Shown here piece by piece: positions 45,552 to 54,232 of a stretch of 64,000 nucleotides of DNA; the first letter of the stretch is position 1, and the number at the start of each line of letters is the position of its first letter. The stretch is from assembly GCF_003287895.1 (NCBI RefSeq), contig NZ_CP030280.1, positions 3,233,976-3,297,975 on the forward strand, given 5' to 3'. The position numbers were made by a program, and so were the translations under genes. Under the pieces are notes generated by a model. That model saw nothing but the letters and a program-made list of their open reading frames with translations, was not told where the DNA came from and did no database searches. The DNA is from Blautia argi. GTDB lineage: Bacteria; Bacillota; Clostridia; Lachnospirales; Lachnospiraceae.

Positions 45552-45582
45552 ATCCAGGTTTTTGAAAAAAATCCAGGTTTTT
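45552..45582. repeat. Direct repeat of a 12-bp motif
   Basis: ATCCAGGTTTTT occurs at 45552-45563 and 45571-45582, 19 bp apart, just upstream of operator copy 2. The purpose is unknown. Confidence 0.6.
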
Positions 45583-45596
45583 ACGAATTCTGGAAT

Positions 45597-45609
45597 CTGG
45601 TATAACCAG
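45597..45609. promoter_or_regulatory. FadR/GntR-type operator, copy 2
   Basis: CTGGT-ATA-ACCAG, the same palindrome as at 45454, 143 bp away centre to centre. It lies between hypB and the ASKHA gene and could control either or both. Confidence 0.65.
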
Positions 45610-45722
45610 TTCCAAAATGAAGATTTTAAATGAATTTTTGCACACTTTTGTTCTTACGGAAAATTATTACAAAAATACATCTTTATTTCCCTTGACTTCT
45701 TCCGCGCCCATATGCAAAATAA

Positions 45723-45878
45723 ATATATAACCAACAAATTTGTGAAAACGCAGAAAGAGTGATGGAAATATTCTCAAAAGAATTGTTGGAGCCAGACAAA
45801 AATACAGTGCAATATATGATTGACGAAATGCAGGAAGCCCTAAAACGCATCTCCATTCTGGAGAAGCAGTTAAAATAA
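45723..45878 (+). pseudogene. C-terminal remnant of an Rpn/PD-(D/E)XK transposase-like protein
   Basis: About 51 codons are open from a stop at 45720 to TAA at 45876-45878. They include ICENAERVMEIFSKELLEPD, then NTVQYMIDEMQEALKRI. This resembles the tail of the recombination-promoting nuclease/transposase proteins common in Lachnospiraceae (from memory). An ATG at 45762 could start a 38-residue peptide, but no ribosome site was seen. It is probably a scar of a lost mobile element. It ends 20 bp before the ASKHA gene. Confidence 0.5.
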
Positions 45879-45898
45879 ACACCATCGGAGGAAAAAAC

Positions 45899-47443
45899 AT
45901 GACCGGACTATGCCACAAAAAATATCTGAAACTGACACCACCCACAGAAGAAGATTCCCGCTCTGCTCAAGTACGGATTTTAGATGAGCTTTCTGACATA
46001 ACAGACCCTGTTCAGTTTTCCATGAAAGCGCTTCGGCAGCTTTCCTCTGTCTGTGTAAACGCAGACTGGGAAATTACAGTTTCTTTAAGCTGGGACGGCT
46101 GCAAATGGCTGATTACCAATCTGGAAACAGGTGATACATCTTCTAATCTCTATGGACTAGCTGTAGATTTAGGCAGTACCACAGTTGTCATGCAACTGCT
46201 GGACTGCATCTCAGGCAAAGTCCTGGCACAGACCAGCGTTCGGAATCATCAGCGGGATAAGGGATTGGAAATTTTGTCCCGGATATTTTTTTCCAAAGAT
46301 AATCCTGAACATCTGGAAGAACTGCGTCAGCTCACCTTAAAAAGTATTCTGGAAGGTATGGAAAACCTGAAAAAGCATACGGGTATAGAGGTTCATCAGT
46401 GCGGCGCTATGGTTATCTCCGGCAACAATGCCATGATTCATTTTCTTGTTGGACTGGACCCATTTCCTATTTTTTCCTCTCCCTATGCTGTATGGGCAGA
46501 TCAGCTTGGCTTTTATCCTGCACAGGAATTAGGACTCCCCCTCTCCTGCCCGGTCTATCTGGTTCCCGCAAGAGCAAACTATCTGGGCGGAGATATTACC
46601 AGCGGTCTGATAGACGTCAATATTCAGGAGAAAGAACAAATTCAGGTATTTTTTGATGTAGGAACAAACGGAGAACTGGTTATCGGAAACAAAGATTTCC
46701 TGCTCTGCGGCGCAGGCGCTGCCGGTCCTGCTCTGGAAGGTGAAGCCGTCCGTACCGGTATGCGGGCAACTGCCGGTGCTGTTACTGATGTCAAACTCCA
46801 AAAGGGCGCGTTTCTTCTCTCTACGGTAGATAACTTACCGCCTGTGGGCATCTGCGGTTCCGGAATTGTAGATTTACTTGCCGAATTATATTTGAACGGC
46901 TGGGTAGATAACAAAGGGCATTTTGTCCCTGATATGTCTGAAAAGATTGCCTGGCAGCCAAAGGAACAGGAATACGCTGTCTGCTACAGCCCCGGACTTT
47001 GGTTTTACGAATCCGATATTCAGGAATTTTTAAAAGCCAAAGCTGCTGCCAGCACTATGGTGGAAATTCTGCTGCAGCAAATGGGACTGTGTATTCAGGA
47101 CGTTGAAACCTTCTATATGGCAGGGGCATTCGGGGTTCACATCAACAAAAAATCCGCAGTCACCATTGGCATGTATCCGGATATTCCCTTAGAACGTATT
47201 CAGCAGGCCGGAAACAGTTCCTTAAACGGCGCTGCAAAACTGCTTCTGAATCGAAATCTCATAGATAAAATTCCAAAGCTTTTATCTATGATGACCTACC
47301 TCCAGTTTGGTGCTGTAGAAAACTTCCTTCATGAAATGGTGGCTGCCACTGCGATTCCTCACACGAATCTGGAAAATTACCCCTCTGTGGAAGCAGAGCG
47401 GAAGAAACGTATGGAAGAACAAAAATTCACCGCTTCCACATAA
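45899..47443 (+). CDS. RACo-like ASKHA-domain ATPase without the ferredoxin domain
   Basis: A 514-residue protein with GGAGG before the ATG. The actin-like ATPase fold shows YGLAVDLGSTTVVMQLLD (phosphate 1), FFDVGTNGELVIGN (phosphate 2), LCGAGAAGPALEGEAV, PPVGICGSGIVDLLAELY and a late FYMAGAFGVHI, as in the RACo C-terminal domain (DUF4445). RACo-type proteins use ATP to reductively reactivate cob(II)alamin in corrinoid methyltransferases. Typical RACo carries an N-terminal [2Fe-2S] domain. Here the first 80 residues have no such Cys motif, so electrons would have to come from a partner, perhaps the flavoprotein encoded nearby. No corrinoid protein gene is in the window. It is divergent from hypB. 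Confidence 0.85.
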   Translation: MTGLCHKKYLKLTPPTEEDSRSAQVRILDELSDITDPVQFSMKALRQLSSVCVNADWEITVSLSWDGCKWLITNLETGDTSSNLYGLAVDLGSTTVVMQLLDCISGKVLAQTSVRNHQRDKGLEILSRIFFSKDNPEHLEELRQLTLKSILEGMENLKKHTGIEVHQCGAMVISGNNAMIHFLVGLDPFPIFSSPYAVWADQLGFYPAQELGLPLSCPVYLVPARANYLGGDITSGLIDVNIQEKEQIQVFFDVGTNGELVIGNKDFLLCGAGAAGPALEGEAVRTGMRATAGAVTDVKLQKGAFLLSTVDNLPPVGICGSGIVDLLAELYLNGWVDNKGHFVPDMSEKIAWQPKEQEYAVCYSPGLWFYESDIQEFLKAKAAASTMVEILLQQMGLCIQDVETFYMAGAFGVHINKKSAVTIGMYPDIPLERIQQAGNSSLNGAAKLLLNRNLIDKIPKLLSMMTYLQFGAVENFLHEMVAATAIPHTNLENYPSVEAERKKRMEEQKFTAST

Positions 47444-47470
47444 ATTCTGTGAAAGCGGTGGACTCACCTC

Positions 47471-50278
47471 TTAATGCTGTTTTCTTTTTCTGATAGTTAA
47501 GACAAGGATTGCTCCTGCTGCCAGAAGTCCTACGGTTCCCCACAATGCAAGCTGTGCCTCATCTCCTGTCTTTACAGAAGAACCGGAAGGATTTTTATTA
47601 CTTCCCGATGGTTTTGACGGATTTGATGGTTTTGCACCAGGTTTCTTGTCTGCTTCTTTTTTCACTGTTACAACTGCTTCTCCATACTTGTCGGAATTTG
47701 CCCTGGAAACAGCTTTTACTTTGATTTCGTGTGCAGTTTCATCTTTTCCTATTGTCAGTTTTCCATTTTCGTCAATCTTTGTATCCTTGCTTTTATTTCC
47801 GGCTATCTGCCAGGTGACTTCTTTTGATACCTCTCCTTTAGTTTCGACTTCTGCAGTAAATTCTTTGGATTCTCCTGCTTTCATCTCTGCCTTATCCGGG
47901 GAAATCTTCACACTCAGGATTTCTCCCTTCTGAGGCTCTTCTCCATTATCGCCATCGTCCGGATTGGGATCTGGGTTTGGATTCTGGTCTGGGTTCGGAT
48001 TCTGGTCTGGATTCGGATTCTGGTCTGGATTCGGGTTTGGATTCGGACTTGGTATATCCTTCTTGCTCACTATAATTGCCTGTTTCGCTGTCTTGGTAAC
48101 CTCTTTTTCTGTATAAAATATTTCTATCTCCTTATCTGTTACCTGCAGCGGCTCTTTGCTGTAACTTACTGCTTCTGTCACATCTTTTTCTGTTCCATCG
48201 CTGTAGATTGCTGTTACCTGCATTCCTTTGGCGTCAAAGATTTCACCTTCAACATATTCTCTCTTTTCCGGTGCCTGTGTGATTTTGATGAAATCCAACA
48301 TTGCTTCCGGTTCTGGTTCCGGCTCCGGAACTGCAGCATCTTTTTCCTGAAGGAATGTCACCTTAGCTAACTGAATATCTGTATTCTTAACTTTCGTAAC
48401 CTCTCCGTTTTTCTGTGTATATTCCGCACCTTCGTAATTCGGAAATTCCACCTTTACATAATTTGTTCCCTCAGGAAGGCCGTATGCATCAAAGGTATGT
48501 CTTGCATAAGATGGATTTGGTTCCGGGAAATTATTTACAACTTTTACATTTTCAAACCTTGTCCAGTCTGCTCCGTCCACAGAAGCATAAATCTTAAAGT
48601 CCAGGTCTGCTCCGTCTTTTAGGGAAGAACGCATGGATTCGCCTTTCAAATCCCCGACTGAGGAAGGGAATTTCACACCCTCTAAAGTCTGATAATAAGC
48701 GGTCAGATGTACATCTTTAACCTCCGGTATATGATAAACCAGGGACTGGTCTTTCGCGCCTTCTTTTACCGCTACTCTGCTGGCTTCATATCTTGGCTGA
48801 CCGCCATAATAGAAGTTGTCCTTGCTTTCATAGCTTTCCTCACCGTCAGATAATTCCATCAATCCGTCTGTATGTGATTCCGGCGCAATATAATAGCTGT
48901 CATTCTTCCCACCGGAAATGCTCTCCAGATTATCAAATCTGGCAACCGGCTGGTCTGCTGTCTGATATACCCTTACCCAGTCTATCAGATAATCGCTGTC
49001 CTGCTTGGTTTCCTGCTTTGTATAATCTACAGGTCCAACCCAGCCATCTCCTACCTGTGTTTCTAAAATCGCAAACATCGGACGGGTATGCATACCATCT
49101 CTACCGTCGTCTTTTCCGGTTGTTGTGCTGTGCACCTGCACACCGTCAATAAAGAATTTTATGATTTCCGGATCCCACTCTACCTCAAAAACATGGAAAT
49201 CCTGACACCACGCCTCATAGTTCTTTGTTGCAATGCCATCAGAAGCTTTATTTTCATCTAAAATCCCAAAATGATTTGTGGTCCAGGCGTCCCATGCGTC
49301 CTGTCCAAGATATTCCAGTACGTCAATCTCATCATGTCCTGTTTCGTCCTGACACAGCAGCCAGATTGCCGGCCAGATTCCCTGTGAATCATTTGGTTTG
49401 GCTCGAACTGCCATACGTCCGAACTGGAAGGAAAATTTGTCCTTAGACTCCACGCGTCCGGAAGACCAGGTAACACTGTCTTTTAATTTCTGATCCTGGT
49501 ACTGATCCCAGCCTACTGCTTCAATAAGCTTTTCTGTTGTTTCATAGTTTTTAGAATTAATAGCCAGATAGCTGTTTTCCCCGTCTTTTTTAATGCTTAC
49601 AGCGCCTCTGTTATAAATGGCGCCATGGTTTGCCATTCCGTCTATAATATTCCACTTTGTTTCATCTACCGTATCTCCGTTAAATTCATCTGACCACACC
49701 AGGGTGTCATATTTTGATTCCGGCGCAACATATTCCGGTTTGGACTCATCAAAATTCTTTCCGGTTGCCCAGATTTCAATTTCCGAATATTTCGCAGGAC
49801 TGTTGTCCTCTTTATTCACGGTAAACCGGACATATTTTCCGGGCTTTCCTTCTCCAAGGTCAATGACAGTCATGTCCTTTCCCTGTGTCCAGTTGCTTTC
49901 ATTAAAAACAACCTCACCCTCACTGGTAGGCGCAGAGGAAACGGATATCTTTACAGATTTATAAGTCCCTTTTTCCAGTTTGAATTTAATCTCTTTCATG
50001 AAATAACTGTTTCTATATTCAAACTGCAGCCATCTTTCTCCAAGGCTGTTATGAACCGCATAATTATCATCTGCTTTTCCATCTGTAATCGCCTCAATAT
50101 TGGTTGGAGTCAATCCCCGTACATATGGAATCTTTCCGGCAGCAATATTTCTCGCTTCTGCCTCTGGAGGCGGAGTCGGAATCTCAGACTTTGGAACAGA
50201 TGCAATGACTTCGATTTCATTAAACAGAACGCCATTACTGTATCCTTTCCAGGAACTATTTGTATTCTGAATATAGTG
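47471..50278 (-). CDS. Secreted GH16 glucanase with wall anchor, 3' part of frameshifted gene
   Basis: C-terminal part (about 935 residues) of a surface enzyme of about 1,324 residues. The frame is open from the shift at 50279-50280, and a TTG at 50113 is a possible weak internal start. Order: end of a discoidin-like repeat, another F5/8-type beta domain, the GH16 catalytic domain (from LVWSDEFNGDTVDETKWN; catalytic motif DEIDVLE with both Glu residues), a beta-sandwich carbohydrate-binding-like region, Ig-like domains (SDGTEKDVTEAVSYS; a Big_2-like VTWQIAGNKS), an Asn-Pro-Asp repeat linker and a C-terminal anchor SVKTGDE, hydrophobic helix, RKRKQH. GH16 cleaves beta-1,3 or beta-1,3/1,4 glucans, agarose-like or related galactans. 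The substrate is not predictable here. Confidence 0.88.
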   Translation of the reverse strand, partial: HYIQNTNSSWKGYSNGVLFNEIEVIASVPKSEIPTPPPEAEARNIAAGKIPYVRGLTPTNIEAITDGKADDNYAVHNSLGERWLQFEYRNSYFMKEIKFKLEKGTYKSVKISVSSAPTSEGEVVFNESNWTQGKDMTVIDLGEGKPGKYVRFTVNKEDNSPAKYSEIEIWATGKNFDESKPEYVAPESKYDTLVWSDEFNGDTVDETKWNIIDGMANHGAIYNRGAVSIKKDGENSYLAINSKNYETTEKLIEAVGWDQYQDQKLKDSVTWSSGRVESKDKFSFQFGRMAVRAKPNDSQGIWPAIWLLCQDETGHDEIDVLEYLGQDAWDAWTTNHFGILDENKASDGIATKNYEAWCQDFHVFEVEWDPEIIKFFIDGVQVHSTTTGKDDGRDGMHTRPMFAILETQVGDGWVGPVDYTKQETKQDSDYLIDWVRVYQTADQPVARFDNLESISGGKNDSYYIAPESHTDGLMELSDGEESYESKDNFYYGGQPRYEASRVAVKEGAKDQSLVYHIPEVKDVHLTAYYQTLEGVKFPSSVGDLKGESMRSSLKDGADLDFKIYASVDGADWTRFENVKVVNNFPEPNPSYARHTFDAYGLPEGTNYVKVEFPNYEGAEYTQKNGEVTKVKNTDIQLAKVTFLQEKDAAVPEPEPEPEAMLDFIKITQAPEKREYVEGEIFDAKGMQVTAIYSDGTEKDVTEAVSYSKEPLQVTDKEIEIFYTEKEVTKTAKQAIIVSKKDIPSPNPNPNPDQNPNPDQNPNPDQNPNPDPNPDDGDNGEEPQKGEILSVKISPDKAEMKAGESKEFTAEVETKGEVSKEVTWQIAGNKSKDTKIDENGKLTIGKDETAHEIKVKAVSRANSDKYGEAVVTVKKEADKKPGAKPSNPSKPSGSNKNPSGSSVKTGDEAQLALWGTVGLLAAGAILVLTIRKRKQH
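47979..48032 (-). repeat. 18-bp tandem repeat encoding Asn-Pro-Asp linker
   Basis: Three consecutive near-identical 18-bp units (47979, 47997, 48015) with degenerate copies on both sides. They encode repeated NPDQNP in the linker of the GH16 protein. Copy number may vary between strains. Confidence 0.8.
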
Positions 50279-51446
50279 TTCCCTTTCCCCAGATACGGAT
50301 ATACTGTGCTTTTACAGGCGCGTCTAAAACAATGGACTGTGCCTGCCCTTTGTTGTCTGTAGTTTCCTTATAATCACTCTCCGCAAATACCACTGTACTG
50401 TTTGCAAAATCCTCTGTATCTGAAAGTTCTACCTTTACATTTTTGAAATCAGAAACCGCTGTATCATAAGTATTTCTATACAGGTCTATCTGCTTAACAT
50501 CTCTTACCTTTCCGAAATCATATTGCAGATACACATGGTCCCAACCTGCATATCCATTGTCTTCTCCTCCTGATTCCATACCTGCAATAATTTTTGTATT
50601 ATTACTGTCATCATTACTTCCAGCCTTTATGCCATCTGTTGCGCTGGAAGGATTCTGTATCAGAACCTGAGGAACCGTAGGACCTCCTACTACAATTTTA
50701 TGTGTGCTGTTTGTAGTCGGCTGTAATCCAAGCATAATATTGGCATCTACCAGTTCTTCCCCTGTTCCCGGATTTTCCGGGTCTGGATCCGGATTCGGCT
50801 CAGGTTCCGGTTCTGTCACAGGCACGGTTGCAATGGCTTCGATTTCATTAAACAGAACACCGTTGCTATAACCCTTCCAGTCGCTGTTTGTATTCTGGAT
50901 ATAATGCCCTTTTCCCCAGACACGCAAATATCTGCCCTCTGTTCCTTCCGGCAAGTCAATAATCTGTGCCTGTCCTTTATTTTCTGTGGTTTCCTCTACA
51001 TCTGCTGTTTCATATACCACACTGCTGTCTGTAAATTCTTCATCTGTTGCAATTTCTACTTTTACGTCTTTAAAAGTAGACACTGCATTGTCATAAGTAT
51101 TTCGATAAAGAGAAATTTCCTGAAGATTATAATTTTCCCCTAAGTCATACTCCAGATATACCGGCTGCCACTGAGCATAACCATTATCCTCTGTTCCCGT
51201 TTCTTCTCCGGCAACAATTTTTGTATTATTGCTGTCCAAATTGCTTCCTGATTTATTGCCATCTGTAGCTGCAAGAGGATTTAATACCCCCTCGTCTGCG
51301 TTTGTGGTGGGTTCCAATCCCGCCATAACATTTCTTTCTTCTGTCGCCGGTTCAGCTTTTATCTCCACGGGAGCGATGTTTCCCACACAAAGCGCCATTG
51401 CCATAAACAGAGAAAGACTTTTAGTGATTCTTTTCTTTTTAATCAT
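50256..51446 (-). pseudogene. Secreted GH16 protein, 5' part of frameshifted gene
   Basis: About 396 residues from ATG 51446 (AAAGGAGAA upstream). A signal peptide (KKKRITKSLSLFMAMALCVG; cleavage likely after VEIKA) precedes two long, similar discoidin/F5/8-type repeats, each with NNTKI(V/I)AG and GYAxW...YLxYDxG, separated by a Pro/Glu/Asp-rich linker. The second repeat breaks at WGKGTLYSEYK and stops at 50256. With one base fewer near 50279-50280 the chain continues exactly like the first repeat (HYIQNTNS, WKGYSNGVLFNEIE) into the GH16 part. As sequenced, this fragment would be secreted without enzyme or anchor. Confidence 0.87.
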
Positions 51447-51498
51447 AGAATTCTCCTTTCCATACCCCGTTTTTCTTTCCAAACCTTACAGCCGGTGT

Positions 51499-51504
51499 TA
51501 TAAT
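51499..51504 (+). promoter_or_regulatory. -10 box for the AraC gene at 51548
   Basis: TATAAT with a weak TTTCCA -35 box 17 bp upstream (51476-51481), in the short divergent gap before the regulator gene. Confidence 0.45.
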
Positions 51505-51547
51505 ACATCTTGTCACTGTAAATCTGTTTGTTCGAAAGAAAGCATGA

Positions 51548-52456
51548 ATGATAATGGACTCTGCAAAAAAAGAAGTTAAATACACAGAAATTGAAAAATA
51601 CAGCTGCCTGGAATTTCTCAGAAAAAATTCTGTGGAGCTTTACCTGAACTACTGCGGAAAGGAAACCTGTCCTCCCAGCCATACCTATGGTCCGGCAAGC
51701 CGCCAGGAATATCTTCTCCATTATGTTATTGACGGAGAAGGCACCTTTATTGCCAATGACACCACTTATCACTTGAAAAAACACGATGCTTTTCTGATTT
51801 TCCCGGAAGAAATCACTACCTATACGGCAGATTCCAGCTACCCCTGGACTTATGTCTGGATTGCCTTTGATGGAATCAAGGCATGGGAGTGCCTGGAACA
51901 GGCAGGTTTTTCAAAAGCAAAAAGAATTGGACATTTCCACAGAGAAACGAAACTCATACATTGTATTGAAACCATATTGGCTTCCCATGAACTCACTTAT
52001 TACAATGAATTAATCCGGGAAAGCCAGCTCTTTTCTTTTCTGGCAATTTTAATTCAGGAGTACCAGGAATCTACAGCAAACCCTGAAGAAAATCTTGTTC
52101 TGCCTCAGCAGTCTTATGTAGATTATGCCATTACATTTATTGAAAACAATTACCAGAAAGAAATCACGGTTCAGGATATTTGTAGCCATGTAGGAATCAC
52201 CAGAGGATATCTCACTCATATTTTTCAGCAGAGTCTGCATACCTCTCCATATGAATATCTTCTGGGAATACGCATAAATAAAGCATCTTCTTTACTGAAA
52301 ACTACAAGCCTGCCGATTAACCAGATTTCCCTTATGGTCGGCTATCATGATGCCCTTGCCTTCTCCAAAATTTTCAAGCAGAAAACAGGAATCAGCCCAA
52401 GAGCTTTCCGAAGCTCTTCTAACACCCTTGTTTTATCTGACAAAAAAAACCTGTAA
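51548..52456 (+). CDS. AraC-family sugar-responsive regulator
   Basis: A 302-residue regulator. The N-terminal cupin-like sensor (about 10-170) carries LYLNYCGKETCPPSHTYGP and LLHYVIDGEGTF. The C-terminal AraC domain (about 200-298) has VQDICSHVGITRGYLTHIFQ and INQISLMVGYHDALAFSKIFK, then TGISPRAFR. The start could also be the ATG at 51554, and the ribosome site is weak for both. It is divergent from the GH16 gene, with about 100 bp between them, and so probably controls it. It belongs to the same subfamily as the regulators at 32171 and 57411. Confidence 0.91.
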   Translation: MIMDSAKKEVKYTEIEKYSCLEFLRKNSVELYLNYCGKETCPPSHTYGPASRQEYLLHYVIDGEGTFIANDTTYHLKKHDAFLIFPEEITTYTADSSYPWTYVWIAFDGIKAWECLEQAGFSKAKRIGHFHRETKLIHCIETILASHELTYYNELIRESQLFSFLAILIQEYQESTANPEENLVLPQQSYVDYAITFIENNYQKEITVQDICSHVGITRGYLTHIFQQSLHTSPYEYLLGIRINKASSLLKTTSLPINQISLMVGYHDALAFSKIFKQKTGISPRAFRSSSNTLVLSDKKNL

Positions 52457-52631
52457 TTTTTTCTACATACCTTTATCATTCAATGAATTGACACGGTCAG
52501 ATGTAATATCTGTTTTGTATGACGTCATTTTAACGTAAATACAGCATATATTACATGTTATTTTGTATCTTTTTTATACACATTTGTCAGTTATCGGCTA
52601 ATTTATTTTACTTCCCCCATATTCCATACAA

Positions 52632-52681
52632 ATTCAGGGCTATCCATTGTCCGTATATCGTCCTTATGGATAGCCCTGAAT
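52632..52681. terminator. Perfect 16-bp hairpin between convergent genes
   Basis: ATTCAGGGCTATCCAT (52632-52647) and its exact complement (52666-52681) with an 18-nt loop, between the AraC gene and GH31. The T-tracts are short, so termination strength is uncertain. Confidence 0.7.
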
Positions 52682-52708
52682 CTACACATTTTCTATAAAA
52701 TTTTCCCT

Positions 52709-54217
52709 TTAAATTCTTTCCAGCACCAGCGGTCCTGCCTTCTGCTCCAGCACCACTTTTTCTCCGCTGCTTTCCAGAACCTCTTCTCCCAGTTTCCATT
52801 TTCCCTTTGGAATCCATACTTCCCGTGCAGTCACGCCTTTTTCGTGAATCGGCGCTGCCAGAAGCCTGTCCCCAATCATAAACTGATTCATAATGCGTTC
52901 CATACCCTGTCCCGGAAATACATATTCCATATGGCGCACAATGGGTTCTCCTGTTTCATATGCCTGCTGCACAACTTCCAACAGAATCGGCAGATATTTC
53001 CCCCTCACCTGCATAGCCGTCAGCACCTTCTGATAATCTTCTTTTCCCAAAATCCGCCAGGGCGCTGCAGAAAACTGCATAACCGGCATAAGCGCAGCAA
53101 TTTCACAGTATCTCACAAATAGTTCTGCATCAAATTTTCCATTGGTACATTCCTGGAAGTTCAGATACTCGCCCCCGCCAATCATATCCGGGCTTCCAAA
53201 AGGGTGTCCGGTAAGCCCCTGTAAAAGCATACCGGTCATCAGTCCGCCTACCCCCTTCTCGTCCCAGGTATGATGCTTGTCGCAAAGACGCTGCATCAGA
53301 GAATATCCGCCTGTTTTAAAGCATACGCGCAATTCATTAAACGCATACTGTTCGCCAAAAGCTGCCCACAGTCTTGATAATTCATCTGTGGTAGCCTTTT
53401 TATGCAGCTTATCCCCTTCTGTATAGTAAAGGGAATCTCCTGCGTCAAACTTAAATCCGTCAATGCCCAATTCCTGCAAGTCATCTAATTGCGCTTTCAG
53501 CCACTGCAAGGCTTCCGGATTGGTTAAATCCAACGCTGCGGAATAGCCGTTCCACCACTCCAAAATTCTGGGCTTTCCTTCCGGTGTTTCGATAAGAAAA
53601 TGCTTATCCCTGGTTTCTCTGTATTCCACAGTATCCGGAGTAATAAACGGACACAGCCAGAGCATGACCTGGAAGCCCATATCGTGAAGCTGTTTTATCA
53701 TTCCCTTTGCATCGGCAAAGTTATCTTTCCGAAACTGCCACTTTCCATAGTAGGGGGACCAGCCGTCATCAATCATAAGGATACCTGCCGGAAGTCCATG
53801 TTTCAAAATTCCTCTGGCATATTCCAAAACCTTTTCCTGCTCCTGATAAAAGGTTAATTCAATCCAGGTATTATAAACCGGTGCTTCAAAAAATCTTTTA
53901 GAAAGCTTTATGTCATGGAACGGAAAATGCTGCTTCATAGCCTCCAGATACGCTCCTCTGAGGGTTCTGAATCCCCCCTTCAAAAGGATTTCACTTCTGC
54001 CCTCTGCACGGATTTCTCCTCTGTGAAACTGAATCTGAAAGCCCTCCTCACTCCATATATACCTTCCCTTTGTGGATATGAAAAAAGGCATCATCTGATT
54101 TGCTGTGGGATTTTCTCTGTAATCCCATTCTACTGTGTCCTCTGCTCCTACAGGCTGTCTGTAACCCTCGTAAACAGCGCCTCCATACCAAAAACTCATT
54201 TTCCAAAAATTTTGCAT
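52709..54217 (-). CDS. GH31 family alpha-glycosidase
   Basis: A 502-residue cytoplasmic enzyme, shorter than many GH31 proteins (about 650-800) because the N-terminal beta domain is reduced. Barrel motifs: YNTWIELTFYQEQEKVL, GILMIDDGWSPYYGKW, MLWLCPFITPD, nucleophile Asp in GIDGFKFDAGD (about residue 275), HTWDEKGVGGLMTGMLLQGLT, and the probable acid/base Asp in SPDMIGGGEY. GH31 covers alpha-glucosidases, alpha-xylosidases, alpha-galactosidases, sulfoquinovosidases and GalNAc-releasing enzymes. The context beside GH36 suggests alpha-galactoside or related substrates, but this is not certain. It lies 15 bp after the GH36 gene. Confidence 0.87.
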   Translation of the reverse strand: MQNFWKMSFWYGGAVYEGYRQPVGAEDTVEWDYRENPTANQMMPFFISTKGRYIWSEEGFQIQFHRGEIRAEGRSEILLKGGFRTLRGAYLEAMKQHFPFHDIKLSKRFFEAPVYNTWIELTFYQEQEKVLEYARGILKHGLPAGILMIDDGWSPYYGKWQFRKDNFADAKGMIKQLHDMGFQVMLWLCPFITPDTVEYRETRDKHFLIETPEGKPRILEWWNGYSAALDLTNPEALQWLKAQLDDLQELGIDGFKFDAGDSLYYTEGDKLHKKATTDELSRLWAAFGEQYAFNELRVCFKTGGYSLMQRLCDKHHTWDEKGVGGLMTGMLLQGLTGHPFGSPDMIGGGEYLNFQECTNGKFDAELFVRYCEIAALMPVMQFSAAPWRILGKEDYQKVLTAMQVRGKYLPILLEVVQQAYETGEPIVRHMEYVFPGQGMERIMNQFMIGDRLLAAPIHEKGVTAREVWIPKGKWKLGEEVLESSGEKVVLEQKAGPLVLERI

Positions 54218-54232
54218 TCATACGCATTCCTC

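Noticed and set aside
45762..45878. A 38-residue gene starting at 45762
   Set aside because: No ribosome site, and the sequence looks like the tail of a larger lost protein, so it was called a remnant.
47428..47460. Hairpin CACCGCTT/AAGCGGTG at the end of the ASKHA gene as terminator
   Set aside because: It overlaps the stop codon and lacks a T-tract on either strand, so it is listed here only.
47979..48032. Regularly spaced repeats that could suggest a CRISPR array
   Set aside because: The 18-bp units are contiguous, without spacers, and lie inside a coding frame as an Asn-Pro-Asp linker.
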